A DNA stretch of 64,000 nt, from NCBI GenBank assembly GCA_021397845.1, contig CM038052.1, positions 36,812,449 through 36,876,448 on the forward strand, read 5' to 3'. Both the position numbers and the translations under genes were made by a program. Source of the DNA: Areca catechu (Eukaryota > Streptophyta > Magnoliopsida > Arecales > Arecaceae). Positions 46,600 to 59,003 of the stretch are shown piece after piece. A model generated the notes under the pieces. It saw nothing but the letters and a program-made list of their open reading frames with translations, was not told the origin of the DNA and searched no databases. Numbering within the stretch: position 1 is the stretch's first letter; each line of letters opens with the position of its first letter.

Positions 46600-48063
46600 A
46601 TATTTCTGCAAAACATATTAAGTAGACAATTTTGGTACCCAAACATTCTTGGATCCTTTAGGGTTAGTAAATATGGTTTTTTTTGAAATCTAAATTTTTC
46701 TTAATCTACAAGGATATGCATTAATTCTAAATTTTTTATAATTAAAATAAGTCAGATTGGAAGATACATTAATAAAGAAATTCTTGTTTTTCAACTCAAG
46801 ATTTTTCTTTAAAAGATCATCATTTGATACAAAAATCTTGGATCTTCTTAAGATTTCTAATTCATTGAATAAATCTATTTTCTCATTTGAAAACTTATTG
46901 CATAAATTTTTCAAATCAATAAATTCTTTTTCCAAAATCTCTTTTTCTTTAGAAAAATCATTCTTTTCATTTTACAAGATAGCAATCTTGGTTCTTAATT
47001 CTTCATTTTCAATTCCAAGATTGTTATTTTCAAAAGAGAATAAATTAGCATATTTTTTTAATTTCTTGTGCTCAATTTTTAACAATTTATATTCATGCAT
47101 GAGATCTTTAAAGCATCATGTAACTCATTGAAAGTAAAATCATTTTCAGCTTCAGAATTTACCTCATTTGCCATAAAGCAAATATTGGCTAATTTTTAAA
47201 TTTATTCTTCTTCTGAATTAGAATCTTTACTTTCGCTCCATGTAGCCATCATTGCCTTCTTTGTGTATTTCTTTTTGGTCCTTTTTTCTCATGAATCTTC
47301 AAAATTTATGAGCCAAAAATTCTATCTCATATTCATCTTCACTGTCTTCCGACTCCTCACTTGAAGACTTATCTTGTGTAATGGATTTAAATGCGATTAT
47401 TTTCTTCTTTTCATCAGCATCCACTTTCTTTGCCATAAGTTCAACTCATAGGTCATGAGTGAACCGATGAGCTCCTCCAAAGATAAGGTTTCTATATCTT
47501 TAGCTTCTTGGATCGCCGTCACCTTTGGATCCCATGATATTGGCAAAGACTTGAGAATTTTATTAACCAAATCAGCATTAGTATAGACTTTGCCAAGACT
47601 TTTCATTTCATTAACAATATTAATAAATCTAGTAGGCATATCAGATATAGATTCATAATGTTCTATTTTAACATTTCATAAGTATGTACAAGCATATTAA
47701 TCTTAGTATTTTTTACTTAAAGAGTACCCTCATGAGTAACCTCAAGTGTATCCCATATTTCCTTCTCTATTTCACATGTGGAGATCCTATTGAATTCATT
47801 AGGGTCCAATGCGTAATAAAGCAAGTTCATTGCTTTGGCATTAAGCTCAGATTGCTTAATATCATTTTCATCCCAATTCTCTTTGAGTTTTGGAATGAAA
47901 ATACTATTAACCAATATTGAAGGAATATATGGACCATTAACAACCATTTTCCAAAGATAAATAATCTATAGATTGAATATAAATGTGTATGCGTGTTTTT
48001 CAATATGTATAATTGGTGCCATTGAAAAATAGTAGTCTAACACTAATACCTACAACGATTGCC
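46600..48063 (-). pseudogene. gag: gag relic of Sirevirus D
   Basis: From ATG at 48063 the frame follows G gag (FFNGTNYTY near the start; EIWDTLEVTHEGT; VNKILKSLPISWDPKVTAIQ; LEELIGSLMTYEL) with many stops and shifts. The C-terminal end LTNPKGSKNVWVPK is still recognisable at about 46,630. The knuckles are damaged. Pol is missing immediately afterwards, beside a T/A tract at 46556-46574. Confidence 0.82.
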
Positions 48064-48151
48064 ATGATCTTTTAACTCAAAACCGTTGGATTCTTTGCAA
48101 AGTACCAAGTATAGATATCAACGATTTTGATTTCCAGGCTTTGATACCAAT

Positions 48152-49700
48152 TGTTGCACAGTGATGATGCAACCCAAGAGGGGGGTGAATTGGGTTTCTA
48201 AAAACTATTTTAACTATTTCAATGGATATGAAATAAGTGTGTGCCAATTCAAATCAAGTACTAGTATTTTGTCAAAGTATTTATATGCTTCAAAATAATA
48301 TGCAGCAGAAATTATAAAGTAAATATAAGAGTAAAAGCAATCACACAAACACAATAAATTTATAGTGATTCGTTGCACTCCAAGACACCTATATCCACTC
48401 CCCAAGGTCCACTTGGGAATTCACTATAATCTTCACCGATTATAGTCAATTAGTTTTCCGGGCTCACTAATCAAAACCCGACTTGTTTTCACAAGGCTTA
48501 CAAGTCAAAACCTCACTTAGTTTTCCGGGCTGACTAAGAACCTAATTGATTTTAAGGCTTACCAATAACCTTCCTTGGTTTTGCGGGCTAACTAAGAACC
48601 TAATTGGTTTTCCAAGGCTAACTAATAACCTTCCTTGATTTTTCGGGCTAACTAAGAACCTAATTGGTTTTAAGGCTCACCAACAACCTCCTTTGATTTT
48701 CCGTGCTAACCAGGAACCTTTACAACAAAGTAAGAATGAAAGTAAAGAATACAATAAAGCTTTCTAAAATAAAGCAAATATCTCTTTGAAGCTCTTTTAA
48801 TGTTGATAAAGATCTTGTCTTCAAGTTGTTGAAGCCTTTGATTGCAGCTTGATGATGTGGACTTGGATGTACTCTCTTATCTTTGGAAGCTTGAAGGCTT
48901 GAATCACTCAACTCTTAAATCCTTGAAGAATATTCAATAACCTCACCAAAGGATTGCCTCTCCATTTGATTTGTGTTGATTATATAGCTCTCCAAACCTT
49001 AAATGACCATTAGAGACCGTTGGAGAGGAAAAAATAGCCGTTACAAACATTTTGGGGAAGTTCTGCTCTTCAGAAAACTAGCCGTTGCAGAGCTGTCGTC
49101 CATTCAAGTATCGACCTTCAGGTCATGAGTCAAAACTTAGGATCGACACTTAGAACAGTGAGTCGATATTTGACCAAAAAAATATCTTCTGAAGTCTTCT
49201 GTTCTGCACTGGTGAGCTGACACATCATTTAATGAGTCGATACTTTGAGTCGACACTTGTCATCCATGTGTCGACACTTCAAGCAAGTGTTCAACTTCAG
49301 CAAGTTCTGTGATACAAAAATCTCAGGCGATGAGCTGATCCATGTGTCGATACTTTGAGTCGATACATCATATCCATATGTTGACACTTCAGCGTGCTGG
49401 TCGAAATTTTCTCTACGTATCAGCCCAAGCCTTTTTGTAAGTTGACACTTCCAAGTATCGACACTTGACTTGACCAGTGTCGAAACTTGTCCAAATTTAT
49501 TATTTGAGTCATTCAAGGTCTTCAATATATGTTCCAAGGTCCATAATTTGAAATTTCATGGCTTCTTCAACTGAATGACAATCTTTCAATCTTTTAACAT
49601 TTAATGAGTACCTGAAACTGATAAACACTTTTAACATGCATTAGTACTCATATATACTTAAATATTTTGTCAATCATCAAAATCAAGACCAGAGTCAACA
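48152..49700 (-). repeat. 5' LTR of Sirevirus D
   Basis: 1,549 bp, homologous along its length to 43367-44932, with many point differences and small indels. Confidence 0.9.
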
Positions 49701-50849
49701 CGCTTTTTATTTTTTTTTTTTTACTTTTTGAACTCTTTTTTAATTAATGGTTTTGTTTCCTTGTCCATATCCGACTTCTCGCTTTCGGTTTGTGAGCGAT
49801 CTAGATCCCGTTTTATTCTTACAAAAAATATTTTATATTTCATCATCCCATTCGATTCAAGATATTTTTTTTATTAATTTATCATTCATTGAATGTTTAA
49901 ATTAAATTTTGTATATCTTAATTTAATTTTAAGAATTTAATATTCAGTATACTTGTATTTTAAATTTTCTATGATAAATTTATTCATTATTTATTATTTA
50001 ATAATTTACATTATTGCTATTTATATTATGAATTAATCTTGAAAAAGTAATTTTATATTTAGTTAAATTAATATTTTAATTATAAAAATTAATAAAATAG
50101 TATTAAGATTTGAGGGATGATTAGGATAATTAATTTATGCAATAAATAAAATTAAAAAGGATAGGTTATATAATTTATGTAGAATATGAAATTATTATAA
50201 TTAATAAATGTATATGAAAATTTTAAGGTATTTAAAATTCAGTAAGTTATTTTATTAATGTAAATAATTATTAAAATTATTTTGTTATGAGTTAATAGTT
50301 AAAATAATTTTTATATTGTAGCATGAAATTAATTTAATATTTAATTATTTGATTTGTTTAATATAAATTAAATATGATGTTAATAATAAACTTTTACAAA
50401 TAATAATTTTTATAGCATGTAAATAATGAAATAAAAAAAATAAGTTTGTTATGCTTTATAAATAAATTAATAATTTATCATAAAATTTTTCAATATACAT
50501 AATGTATTAAATATATCATTTTTATAAAATTGAAGTGATAGTTAATTATGAATATATAAATATATAAGAATAATATATTAATATATTAATAATTAAATAA
50601 TATATAAATAGGCGATAATAATATGAATATTTATAGCATGTAACAGGTAGAAATTGGTATCATTGATGTAATTATGTTTAGAAAAATTTTTTTTGGTTAA
50701 TCGTTCGATTTTCTGTATATATTTGTATAAAATTTGTATTGTATTGAACCGTAGACCCGTCAATTGCTTAATATGCATATTTTTAGTATCTGTATATTTT
50801 TATAAATTTGTACGGATATGAGAATTATGCACATTAATCAATTGATTGT
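49701..50849. other. AT-rich intergenic DNA
   Basis: No coding, RNA or bounded repeat feature recognised. Confidence 0.5.
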
Positions 50850-51086
50850 CCAATTTGGATAGTTTGAGAATTGCAAATAATTTTGCAGGTCAGATTAAAA
50901 TAATCAAACATTGTGCAAAGAAGATCGAAAAAAATTTCGAGCATCATTTTTCTTTTGTTCTTCACATACATAAATATTTGTATGTGGAGAACTAAGAAAA
51001 AATACTGCCAAAATTTTGTTCGATTTTCTTTGCACACCGTTTGATTACGTAAGTTGACCTATAAAATTAATACAATTCCTAAATGG
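50850..51086. mobile_element. Foldback element (MITE-like inverted repeat)
   Basis: Two arms of about 100-115 bp pair around a centre near 50974: cacata/tatgtg (50963, 50981), tgtgcaaag/ctttgcaca (50912, 51028), gaattg/caattc (50868, 51073). It fits a MITE or a hairpin RNA source; no target duplication was established. Confidence 0.7.
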
Positions 51087-51340
51087 GATAGGATCTATGT
51101 CGACCTAGTAGTTGGTGATAGGATGCATGCATCTATCTTTTAAGTCATAATAATCTCCGTACATTGATAATAAATTGAAAATATATTATAATTTATATAT
51201 TTATGTTTAATAAAATAAATATTTATTTAATTTCATTGTCATATAATTTATTTAATTTATTTGGTTTTTTGATGATGTCGATATAAATTTTGGGAAGGTT
51301 TTATCTAAATGTATTTTATTAATTGAACATGTAGGGTATA

Positions 51341-53453
51341 ATGGGAGAAACAATCACAGTATTATGTTATATTAATGGTTCTATGATTAATGGTTCAAAT
51401 GGGATTGAGTATAACCAGGGACCGAAAATGGTAATTAGAATTAATTCTGGTATAATATTTCAAGAGTTGGAGAACAAAATCTGTAAAGTTCTCCATATTA
51501 ACAGAACTGGAAAAAAATTATTGATTATCTACAGATATCCACAAGTTGTCCAACCGATATTTATAAAGTATGAACCTATTCCACTAACCGATGATGAAGA
51601 CATGGAGATAATGTTTTCAACTATCAATTCACATCCATGTATATCGGGTATAGAGTTGTATATAAATATCAAAACCGTAGAAGCTTCTGAACTTGATTGC
51701 GAATAGGATGATTATGAAGAAGCTGTTCAAAATATAGCAACAACTCGTGTAATTGAACAGGTTCTATCATATAGTACTCCTAACATTGTAGATAATGATG
51801 TCAAAAATATTGGTTCAATTTTTACTGTAGATCCGTTACGTATGGTGGACAGTACTGTACCAGATAGTAATATTAGAGAAGCATCAATATATACAGCTGC
51901 TGATGATAGGGTGCATGTCGATAATCAACTTTTTAGTAAGAATGATGATGAAAGTGAATATGATTTGGCTGATGAAGGTAATGAAGCCGGTATTTCCCAT
52001 CCAGTACGAAGTCTAGAGGATACCACAGTTCTAAACTATTCTACATTTGAAGCTCCATCTAAAACATTCACCCAGGTTAATTGGAATGCTGCAAATATGT
52101 CAATATATTCTTTAATGCAGGAACAACATGTTATATGACAAAGGGATGAGGAATTACGTAAAGGACTGCGCTTTATAGATAAGGCAAAATTACAGACTGT
52201 AGTAAAGCAATATTTTGTTGAAAGACATCATGAATTCAAGGTTATTGAGTCAAATCCAAATTTATGGCATGTGAAATGTAAGAGCAAAGATTCTAGATGT
52301 CAGTGGATGGTGAGAGCTATTAAATGTCATGATTTTTTTGAGATCTCACGATATACCGGTCCTCATACATGCCTATCTGCAATGATGTCTCAAGATCATT
52401 CCGATCTGGACTCCACTTTAATTGCTAATAAAATTCAGGACCTGGTTAAAGAAATTCCTACCATTACTGTTGCTAGACTTGGTGCAGTCATAAAGAACAA
52501 ATACAACTATACACCAAGTTATAGAAAATTATGGGATGCCAAACAGAAGGTGATAGCGATGCTGTTCGAAGATTGGGATATGTCATATCAATTGCTTCCG
52601 AAATGGTTGCATGCTGTACAAACATTTAATCCGGGTTCCTGGGTAAAATTTATCAGCACTCCACTGGTATACCAAATTGTGCCTAATTTGATCATGTATT
52701 CTGGGCCTTTGCACCATCGATTGCAGGGTTTAAGCACTGTCGTCCGGTCATAAGTGTCGATGCTACTTTCATGTATGGAAAATATAAGGAGAAGTTGTTG
52801 ATTGCAACTACTATAGATAGAAATAATCAGATCTTTCCACTTGCATTTGGTATTGTCGATGAAGTATCAGCGGATACCTGGGGTTGGTTCTTAGCTTGCA
52901 TCAGAAGTTTTGTTACATCACGTTAAAAAATTTGTCTAATTTTTGATCAACATGCTGGTATACTTGCTACAAAACAGAATGAGTATCTGGGTTGGCAGCC
53001 ACCGAATGCTTATCATGTATATTACCTACATCACGTGGCAAGTAATTTCAACTCAAGATTTCGTGATCCCAAACTAAGAGATGTGGTGAAAAGAGTTGGA
53101 ATGCAAACGCAGCCTAGAAAATTCCAAAAATATATGAGGAATATTGAGAAATTTAATCCAAAAGCCATTCAGTGGTTGAATGAAATTCCTTTAGCAAAAT
53201 GGATACGTTCACATGATGATGGACGACGGTATCAGATGATGACAACTAATATATCCGAGTGTTTCAATGGAGTTTTAAAAAATGCTCGATTTCTTTCCAT
53301 AATAACATTGGTACATTTGACTTTCTTTTGGCTTGTATCATATTTTGAAGGTCGACGTGTCCAAGCAATAGAGGCAATGGACAGAAACGAAAGGTTTACT
53401 CCTTTTGTCACGGGATATGTCATCTCCAAGCAAGCCAAAGTGACATCACATAC
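51341..53453 (+). pseudogene. MULE (MuDR-type) transposase, broken and 3'-truncated
   Basis: Frame 1 runs from ATG 51341 with in-frame stops at 51704 (TAG) and 52136 (TGA). It covers the N-terminal PB1-like region (TVLCYINGSMINGSNGIEY), an acidic linker and the zinc-binding/FAR1-like region (HVKCKSKDSRCQWMVRAIKC...GPHTCLS). A shift near 52,700 leads to the transposase core SVDATFMYGKYKEKLLIATT and GWFLACIRSFV, a TAA at 52924, then FDQHAGIL and TNISECFNGVLKNAR...RFTPF. The DDE core would cut and paste Mutator-like DNA elements. The C-terminal SWIM zinc finger is missing because element E starts at 53454. I found no terminal inverted repeats. Confidence 0.88.
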
Positions 53454-54978
53454 TGATATGGCGAGATCGCTGACATGGGAGAGCTGACAAGCACCACATC
53501 AAAGGAAGCCGCCGTGTCGGGCGCCATGTCAATTCTTTTGCTCAGACTCCTTCGCTAAGCTGAGCTCCCTCAGGACAACGAGCCGAGCTCCGTCCTCCGC
53601 CAGGTCGATCCCGTGAGCTCGGGATGCCTAGGCCGGAGCCGCACTCTGCCCTCTAGAGCGAGACCCTCGGAGATCGTGCCCCGTGGTCAGAGTCGAGCTC
53701 AACCCTCCTCCACCACGTGGAGCCTCTTCGAGGCCGAGTCCTCTGGACCGGGCCTGCACTCTACCCTCTAGAGCGAGGTCCTTGGAGATCGTGCCCCATG
53801 GTCGAAGTCGAGCTCAGCCCTCCTCCGCCACGTGGAGCCTCTTCGAGGCTGAGCCCTCTGGACTGGGCCTGCACTCTGCCCTCCAGAGCGAGACCCTCAG
53901 AGATCGTGCCCCGTGGTCGGAGTAGAGCTCAGCCCTCCTCCGCCATGTGGAGCCTCTTCGAGGTCGAGCCCTCAGGATCGGGCCCGCACTCTGCCCTCCA
54001 GAGCAAGACCCTTGGAGATTGTGCCCATGGTCGGAGTCGAGCCCAGCCCTCCTCCGCCACGTAGAGCCTCTTCGAGGCCGAGCCCTTTGGATCGGGCCCG
54101 CACTCTGCCCTCCTCCACTGAGGCGACCCCGCAAGCTCGGGGCGTTTAGGTCGGAGCGAGCCTTGCCATTCTAGCTCAGCCCTAGCTTAGACGTGAGCAC
54201 CGCCATCCCAGGACACTGGCGAACCGCCCGAGGACTGCACTGGGATACCTGCCAGACCGCACTAACCGCCTGTAACCGCCGGTTACACCAGAAAGGGGAG
54301 AGGCCCACTGATTGAGGCACCACACTCCTCACCAACTGCCTGAACCACCTGAAAGAGGAAGTCAACTAGGAGATTCGAATCCCAAGGGCGGTGACCCACC
54401 AATCAAGGTACTGCCAAGTTTCCTAGAATGAGGCGACCAAGAGGAATGTCAAAGCACATGACAGCTACCCTTATCATGAATCGGGAAAGGCTCCTCGGGA
54501 CACCACCACACATGCCTGACAGCCCGGTGGAGATTCCAAAATGGATGCCCAACGGTAACCCAGCCTACAAAGCTCAGAGGTAACATCCCCAATAAACATA
54601 AGCCATACCACAAAAAAAAATACAAGCGCAAGCTTAACCAGAGAGCACAGTGCCACAAGGAAAATTCAAGCAAGGGCGGGCGGATGAGCCACACAGAGAC
54701 TCCTCTAGCCAGGCCACTCTTCCCCTGACACACTTGCATCCCACTCTCACACTACTTCACTCCTCCTCGTGTGGAGTCCATCAAGAGGGGCTCGATCAGG
54801 AGGATCTGTTCTCCTGGGTCGTCACTGACTTGATCGTCGGAGTGCCCTCACCGGAAACCCCGGCCCGGGTCACTAACCCCTGTTTTGCAGGTCCAGGATC
54901 ACCGGACGGCGAGACAGCGAAGGAGGCGCTCTCCGACACCGACAGTAGCTATAGGCCATGACGATCTTGGCGGCAACA
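53454..54978 (+). repeat. 5' LTR of element E
   Basis: 1,525 bp, TGATATGGCGAGATCG to CGGCAACA. Contains a 115-bp tandem repeat (about 53635-54110). The start matches the F LTR start, the middle does not. Confidence 0.78.
53635..54110. repeat. 115-bp tandem repeat in the E LTR, about four units
   Basis: The phrase gagatcgtgcccc recurs at about 53670, 53785, 53900 and 54015. GC-rich, so long open frames over it are not evidence of genes. Confidence 0.9.
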
Positions 54979-55073
54979 GATTGGCGCACCAGGAAGGGGG
55001 GTGTCCCCGTGAACAGTCCTTGATCTAGTTCAAGCCCCCCTTCTTTCTCTTCTACAAGCAATCCGACGGAAGG

Positions 55074-56680
55074 ATGGTGACAACACGGGCAAGGGAGGCT
55101 TCCACCAGCCGTGCGAGGGGCTCCCCATCCCGGGGGAACCCGCACCACCAAGAGGTGGAGCCACCCATTCCGGCTCAACCACCTCCGCCAGAATCCCAAC
55201 TGGCCGCACTCGCCTAGTAGATGCAAGTCCTTGCTACGGTAGTGCACTAGCTTTAGCAGCAACACCGGTCCCTGGCTACCTACCAACAGCAGGGGACACT
55301 CGCGGCCCATGTCGCGGCCCCCCGCGATAGTCTGCGTTCCTTCCAAGGAAGGCCTTCGTAGCTACGGGCCATTACTAACAACCGGGGCAGCCATCAAACT
55401 CCGGCAAAAAGGCAACGAGCTGGCTCTGCCGATAGGGAGAGCCACTCACCAAACCTCAGGCGGGCAGTGCCCAGACCCCATCGAGGCAGAAAGAGCAAGA
55501 CCCCCCGTCACGAAGACTGTGCACCCATGTCACATTCTCTGTCCCCCTCAGCGGAGGGGTCTATTGATGAAGCCTTCAGGCGCATAGCAGAGAAGTGCCT
55601 GGAGGAGCATGAGCGCAAGCTGGCGGAGTTCTCCCGCCGGTTTGCCAACATGCAGGGCTCCTATAGTGAGCCAGCGTGCTATGATGCCCGTCCCCCTTTC
55701 TTCCAAGAAATTCAAGCAGAGCCGATCCCGCACCGGTTCTGGATGCCGCAGGTGGATCCCTACAACGGGACCACCGACCCCCTGGACCACTTGGAAAGCT
55801 ACCGGATCCTCATGAGGGTCCATGGGGCCACCGATGCTCTCCTTTGCATTGCCTTTCCTGCTACTCTCCGGAAGGCAGCTCGGGTGTGGTTCACCCGTTT
55901 GGAGCTGAAGAGCATCAACTCTTTCACCCAGCTAGGGCAGAAGTTCGTGGCCCACTTCGACGCCTGTCGGAAGTTGCCACGAGAGGCAAACAGCCTCTTC
56001 TCCATCCAGCAGCAGGATCGCAAGCCCCTGCGGGACTACGTGGCCCGCTTCAAGGCCGTCGCATTGGAGATTTACAACCTTGATGAGCCAGTTGCCATGT
56101 TGGCACTAAAGCAAGGGCTCAGGACCTCCTGCCTGACCTACTCACTAGATAAGAAGCCCCCCAAGACTTATTCCGAGCTCCTCCTCCGAGCCCAAAAGTA
56201 CATCCATGCTGAGGAGGCAGATCGTACGAGACGGGAGCTCGATGGGAAGCCATTAAAGAAGCCGGCCCCCACCGAGGCACCCGGAAGCCAGAAGCCAGCA
56301 CCCCAGGCTCTGAACTCCCGGAAGGGCCGGCCAAGACCGAAAGGGGCTCCCGTTCCTGAGGAGAGTAATACCCCCCCTCCTCGCCCCGAGGACAAAAATT
56401 TTCATGGAAATCGAAGGCGAGGACTACCTTAGACGCCCACCTCCGATGAAGTCCTCCACCGGCCGTGATAAAATGAAGTACTGTCACTTTCACCGTGACC
56501 ATGGCCACGACACCGAGGAATGCTGCAACCTCAAGTGAAAAATCGAAGAACTCATTAAAAGGGGCTACCTCAAAAGGTTCGTGGGGGGCAGACCTCGGGT
56601 GGAATCCCAGGCACTCGTCGTTCTCCCGTCAGCTCCAGCTATCGACAACCGCCCTACCGAGAAGCCGGTGGGCATGATCT
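55074..56680 (+). pseudogene. gag: gag of element E (stops and a frameshift)
   Basis: ATG 55074 opens a frame starting MVTTRAREASTSRARGSP, interrupted by four TAG codons between 55218 and 55260 (each could be a former CAG). It is open from 55467 to 56432: gag domain DPLDHLESYRILMRVHGATD, FPATLRKAARVWFTRLELKS, KFVAHFDACRKLPREANSLF, YSELLLRAQKYIHAEEA. A shift near 56,400 leads to the zinc knuckle CHFHRDHGHDTEEC and, after one TGA, IEELIKRGYLKRFVGG. B insertion at 56,686 follows. Confidence 0.85.
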
Positions 56681-56685
56681 CCTGG

Positions 56686-58121
56686 TGGTGGGGACACCTG
56701 AGGCACCAGAATAAGACAGAGGCTTTTTCAACCCTCTGTAAATTGATCAATAATTTATGAATCTATCTGTAATAAGGGCTTAGATCATCTGAGTCCATTT
56801 TAGTTGTTATTTCAGTTCTGTACTAGTCAGCTCATGTTGAGCTAGTTCAGTCCAATGCTAGTTAGCTCATGTTGAGCTAATTTTATTTTTTTTGAGTCCT
56901 GTCCAAGCATACTGAAGACTCAAGACTATATTATACAAGTGAAGACCAAGTCCAACCAGATTGAAGACATGGAAGTTTAGCCCAAGTCCAACCCAGCTTG
57001 AAGATTTGAAGACCCCAGGAGAAAAAATCAGAAACCCTGATTCCTTGCAGATGCCCTCCAGATGCCCAGATTCCCTTCCAGATGCCAAAGTATATTCATA
57101 AATAAGGGCATCCATGATTCCAGAGGTCCATCTGCATCCTAGCCCAATGAAATCAAGCCCAGGTGCCAAGCCCAAGCCCCTAAGAAGCAAGATACCAGGG
57201 AATATTCCTGCTACCTGGCTACCAGGCCACCCCAGCTTCCAGAGGCCCAAACCCATGCACCCAGGCCCCTTTGGGCCGGCCTTTTGCTGCTTCTAGAAGC
57301 CCAACACGCCCCCCTAGGCGTCCTTGGAGTCTTGACCAAGTCAAGAAAAAAATTTTAGGGATTTTTCTACCTAATATTTCCTTATTTTCTAGCTAGGGTT
57401 TGAGAGGGAAAAAGATTCTTATGTAAAGACTTATGTACCCTTACTTGGAGCCCAAGGTTAAGGGTCTATTTAAGGGACCCTAGCCTCTTGTATGAGGAGA
57501 AATTTTGATGAATGAAAACCTTGAGTTCTTCTATTGAGTTGTGTGATACCCTGCTGTGTGCATAAAGGGGTTTGCGAGAGTTCTTCTTCCCAGTGCTGCA
57601 ATCATCTTCCTGCTACCAACAAGCATCTCAGATCCCTGGACGCCCACTCCAAAAGAAGCCTTCCCTTGCTGTTTTTCCTTTGTTTTCTTGTTCCTTTGTG
57701 AGTTTTCTAACCCCTGACAGGTCGTTTGCAGGTCCCCGAGTTCCTACGAATCCAACGACTCCAGCCAAGCCTCAATCGGATCACCGAGCAGAAAGCCGGG
57801 TATCCGCGGGTCTTTGGCTCGATTTTCCAGGCCGCATCCGTCGAGGAACGAGAGACCCTTTTGCTACGATCTTCACAGACGTTGTCAGGTACACCCCTCT
57901 ACCTCCAGTAGTTTTATTGTAGGAGAACTTGCCCTAACCGAGGCTTCTCAGCCCCGGCGATCCTTCTTTTCTACTTTTCTAGGTCCTAATCTGCATGCTG
58001 GTCTTCTAAAATTCATATAAAATTCCCTATAACTTATTTTAATCTGAAATTTGGGAATTAATCACCCAACCCCACATATAAAACATATAAAAAAAATTGC
58101 ATGCATTTTAGTCCCGCATCA
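56686..58121 (+). repeat. 5' LTR of element B
   Basis: 1,436 bp. TATA-like CTATTTAAGG near 57465 and an acceptor-like ...cgtttgcag|gtcc at about 57733. Short open frames inside are identical in the other LTR and carry no domain. Confidence 0.93.
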
Positions 58122-58123
58122 TT

Positions 58124-58135
58124 TGGTATCAGAGC
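58124..58135 (+). promoter_or_regulatory. Primer binding site of element B
   Basis: TGGTATCAGAGC two bases after the LTR end; complementary to initiator Met tRNA. Confidence 0.9.
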
Positions 58136-59003
58136 TTAGATTAGGGCTTGTTTTCTACAATTTTTCAATCCGTATATACTCTGTTATTTTAATTATTTCT
58201 CCCTGTTAAAAACTCAAAAAATTCTGAAATTTATTCTCCTGGATTTATCATAATTCACAGTAATTTTATAAATTTTTTCAGATTTTATTATGTCCTGTGA
58301 ATGTTTTGCAAGCCGAAATAGGGCCTGTAAATTTTCGGCTCTATTTTTTTTAGCAAGACAAGTTTGGAAGTTTTATGGTTTTGTTTTGGAGTTTTTACAT
58401 ATTTCTTAATTTTAGTATATTTCCAGTATATTAGGCCATGATTTGCAAGTTTTCTTCTATTTAAAAAATACCAAAAAAAAAAAATACATATTCTCCAAAA
58501 ATACCAAAAAAAAATATCTAAACCCTAATTTGCATCCTCATCTGCCTGCCATCATTGCATAATTTACTTTTAAGGGCACTCTTGCTATATCAGATGGGGG
58601 GAGGATTTGATCACCTCTCCTTAGCCCAAAACCACATCCCTTGCATTCAGTCCCAAGCCTTAACCTAAAATTAATTAGACTTAATTTGCCCTAGTGGGCT
58701 AGGGACACCAACTGGTCGGGTCCGGGCTAGTGTTAGATCATTGTGTCAAGTTAACCTGTGTGTGCCTTGTGCTCAGTGTCTAGAACGGTGGTTTAGGGAT
58801 TCAATCCCGAAGGGCTTGTGTGCTGGTCCGCCTACCTGGCCAATCTCTGATTGGTGTCTAAGATTGGCAATCAGGGACCTAACACTCCCCTTACACCTGC
58901 CTGGCTGAGTACAGGGTTACTATAGGCTAGTTTGCCACCCTGATTGAGCATCTAGTTTGGACTCTAGGTCTAGTCAGCTATAGTCGGTCTGATCGAGTCT
59001 TGT
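58136..59003 (+). other. Leader of element B
   Basis: About 870 bp between the primer site and the ORF, AT-rich at first. No gene recognised. It should hold packaging signals. Confidence 0.5.

Larger units (their letters stand above)
43367..49700 (-). mobile_element. Element D: internally deleted Sirevirus with gag remnant only
   Basis: Two LTRs (43367-44932 and 48152-49700), primer site TGGTATCAAAGC on the minus strand at 48138-48149, a gag relic and a 3' non-coding region with polypurine tracts. No pol or env-like gene; the internal part is 3.2 kb instead of about 8 kb in G. Flanks tgctt (43362-43366) and cgctt (49701-49705) are a 5-bp duplication with one transition. Clear LTR divergence makes this an older insertion than G. 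Confidence 0.9.

Noticed and set aside
53683..54174. Several 75-115 codon frames at 53.7-54.2 kb
   Set aside because: They cover the 115-bp tandem repeat of the E LTR.
57114..58020. Short open frames in the B LTRs, repeated identically at 61906-62812
   Set aside because: They are duplicated only because they lie in the two LTRs, and the solo LTR does not keep them intact.
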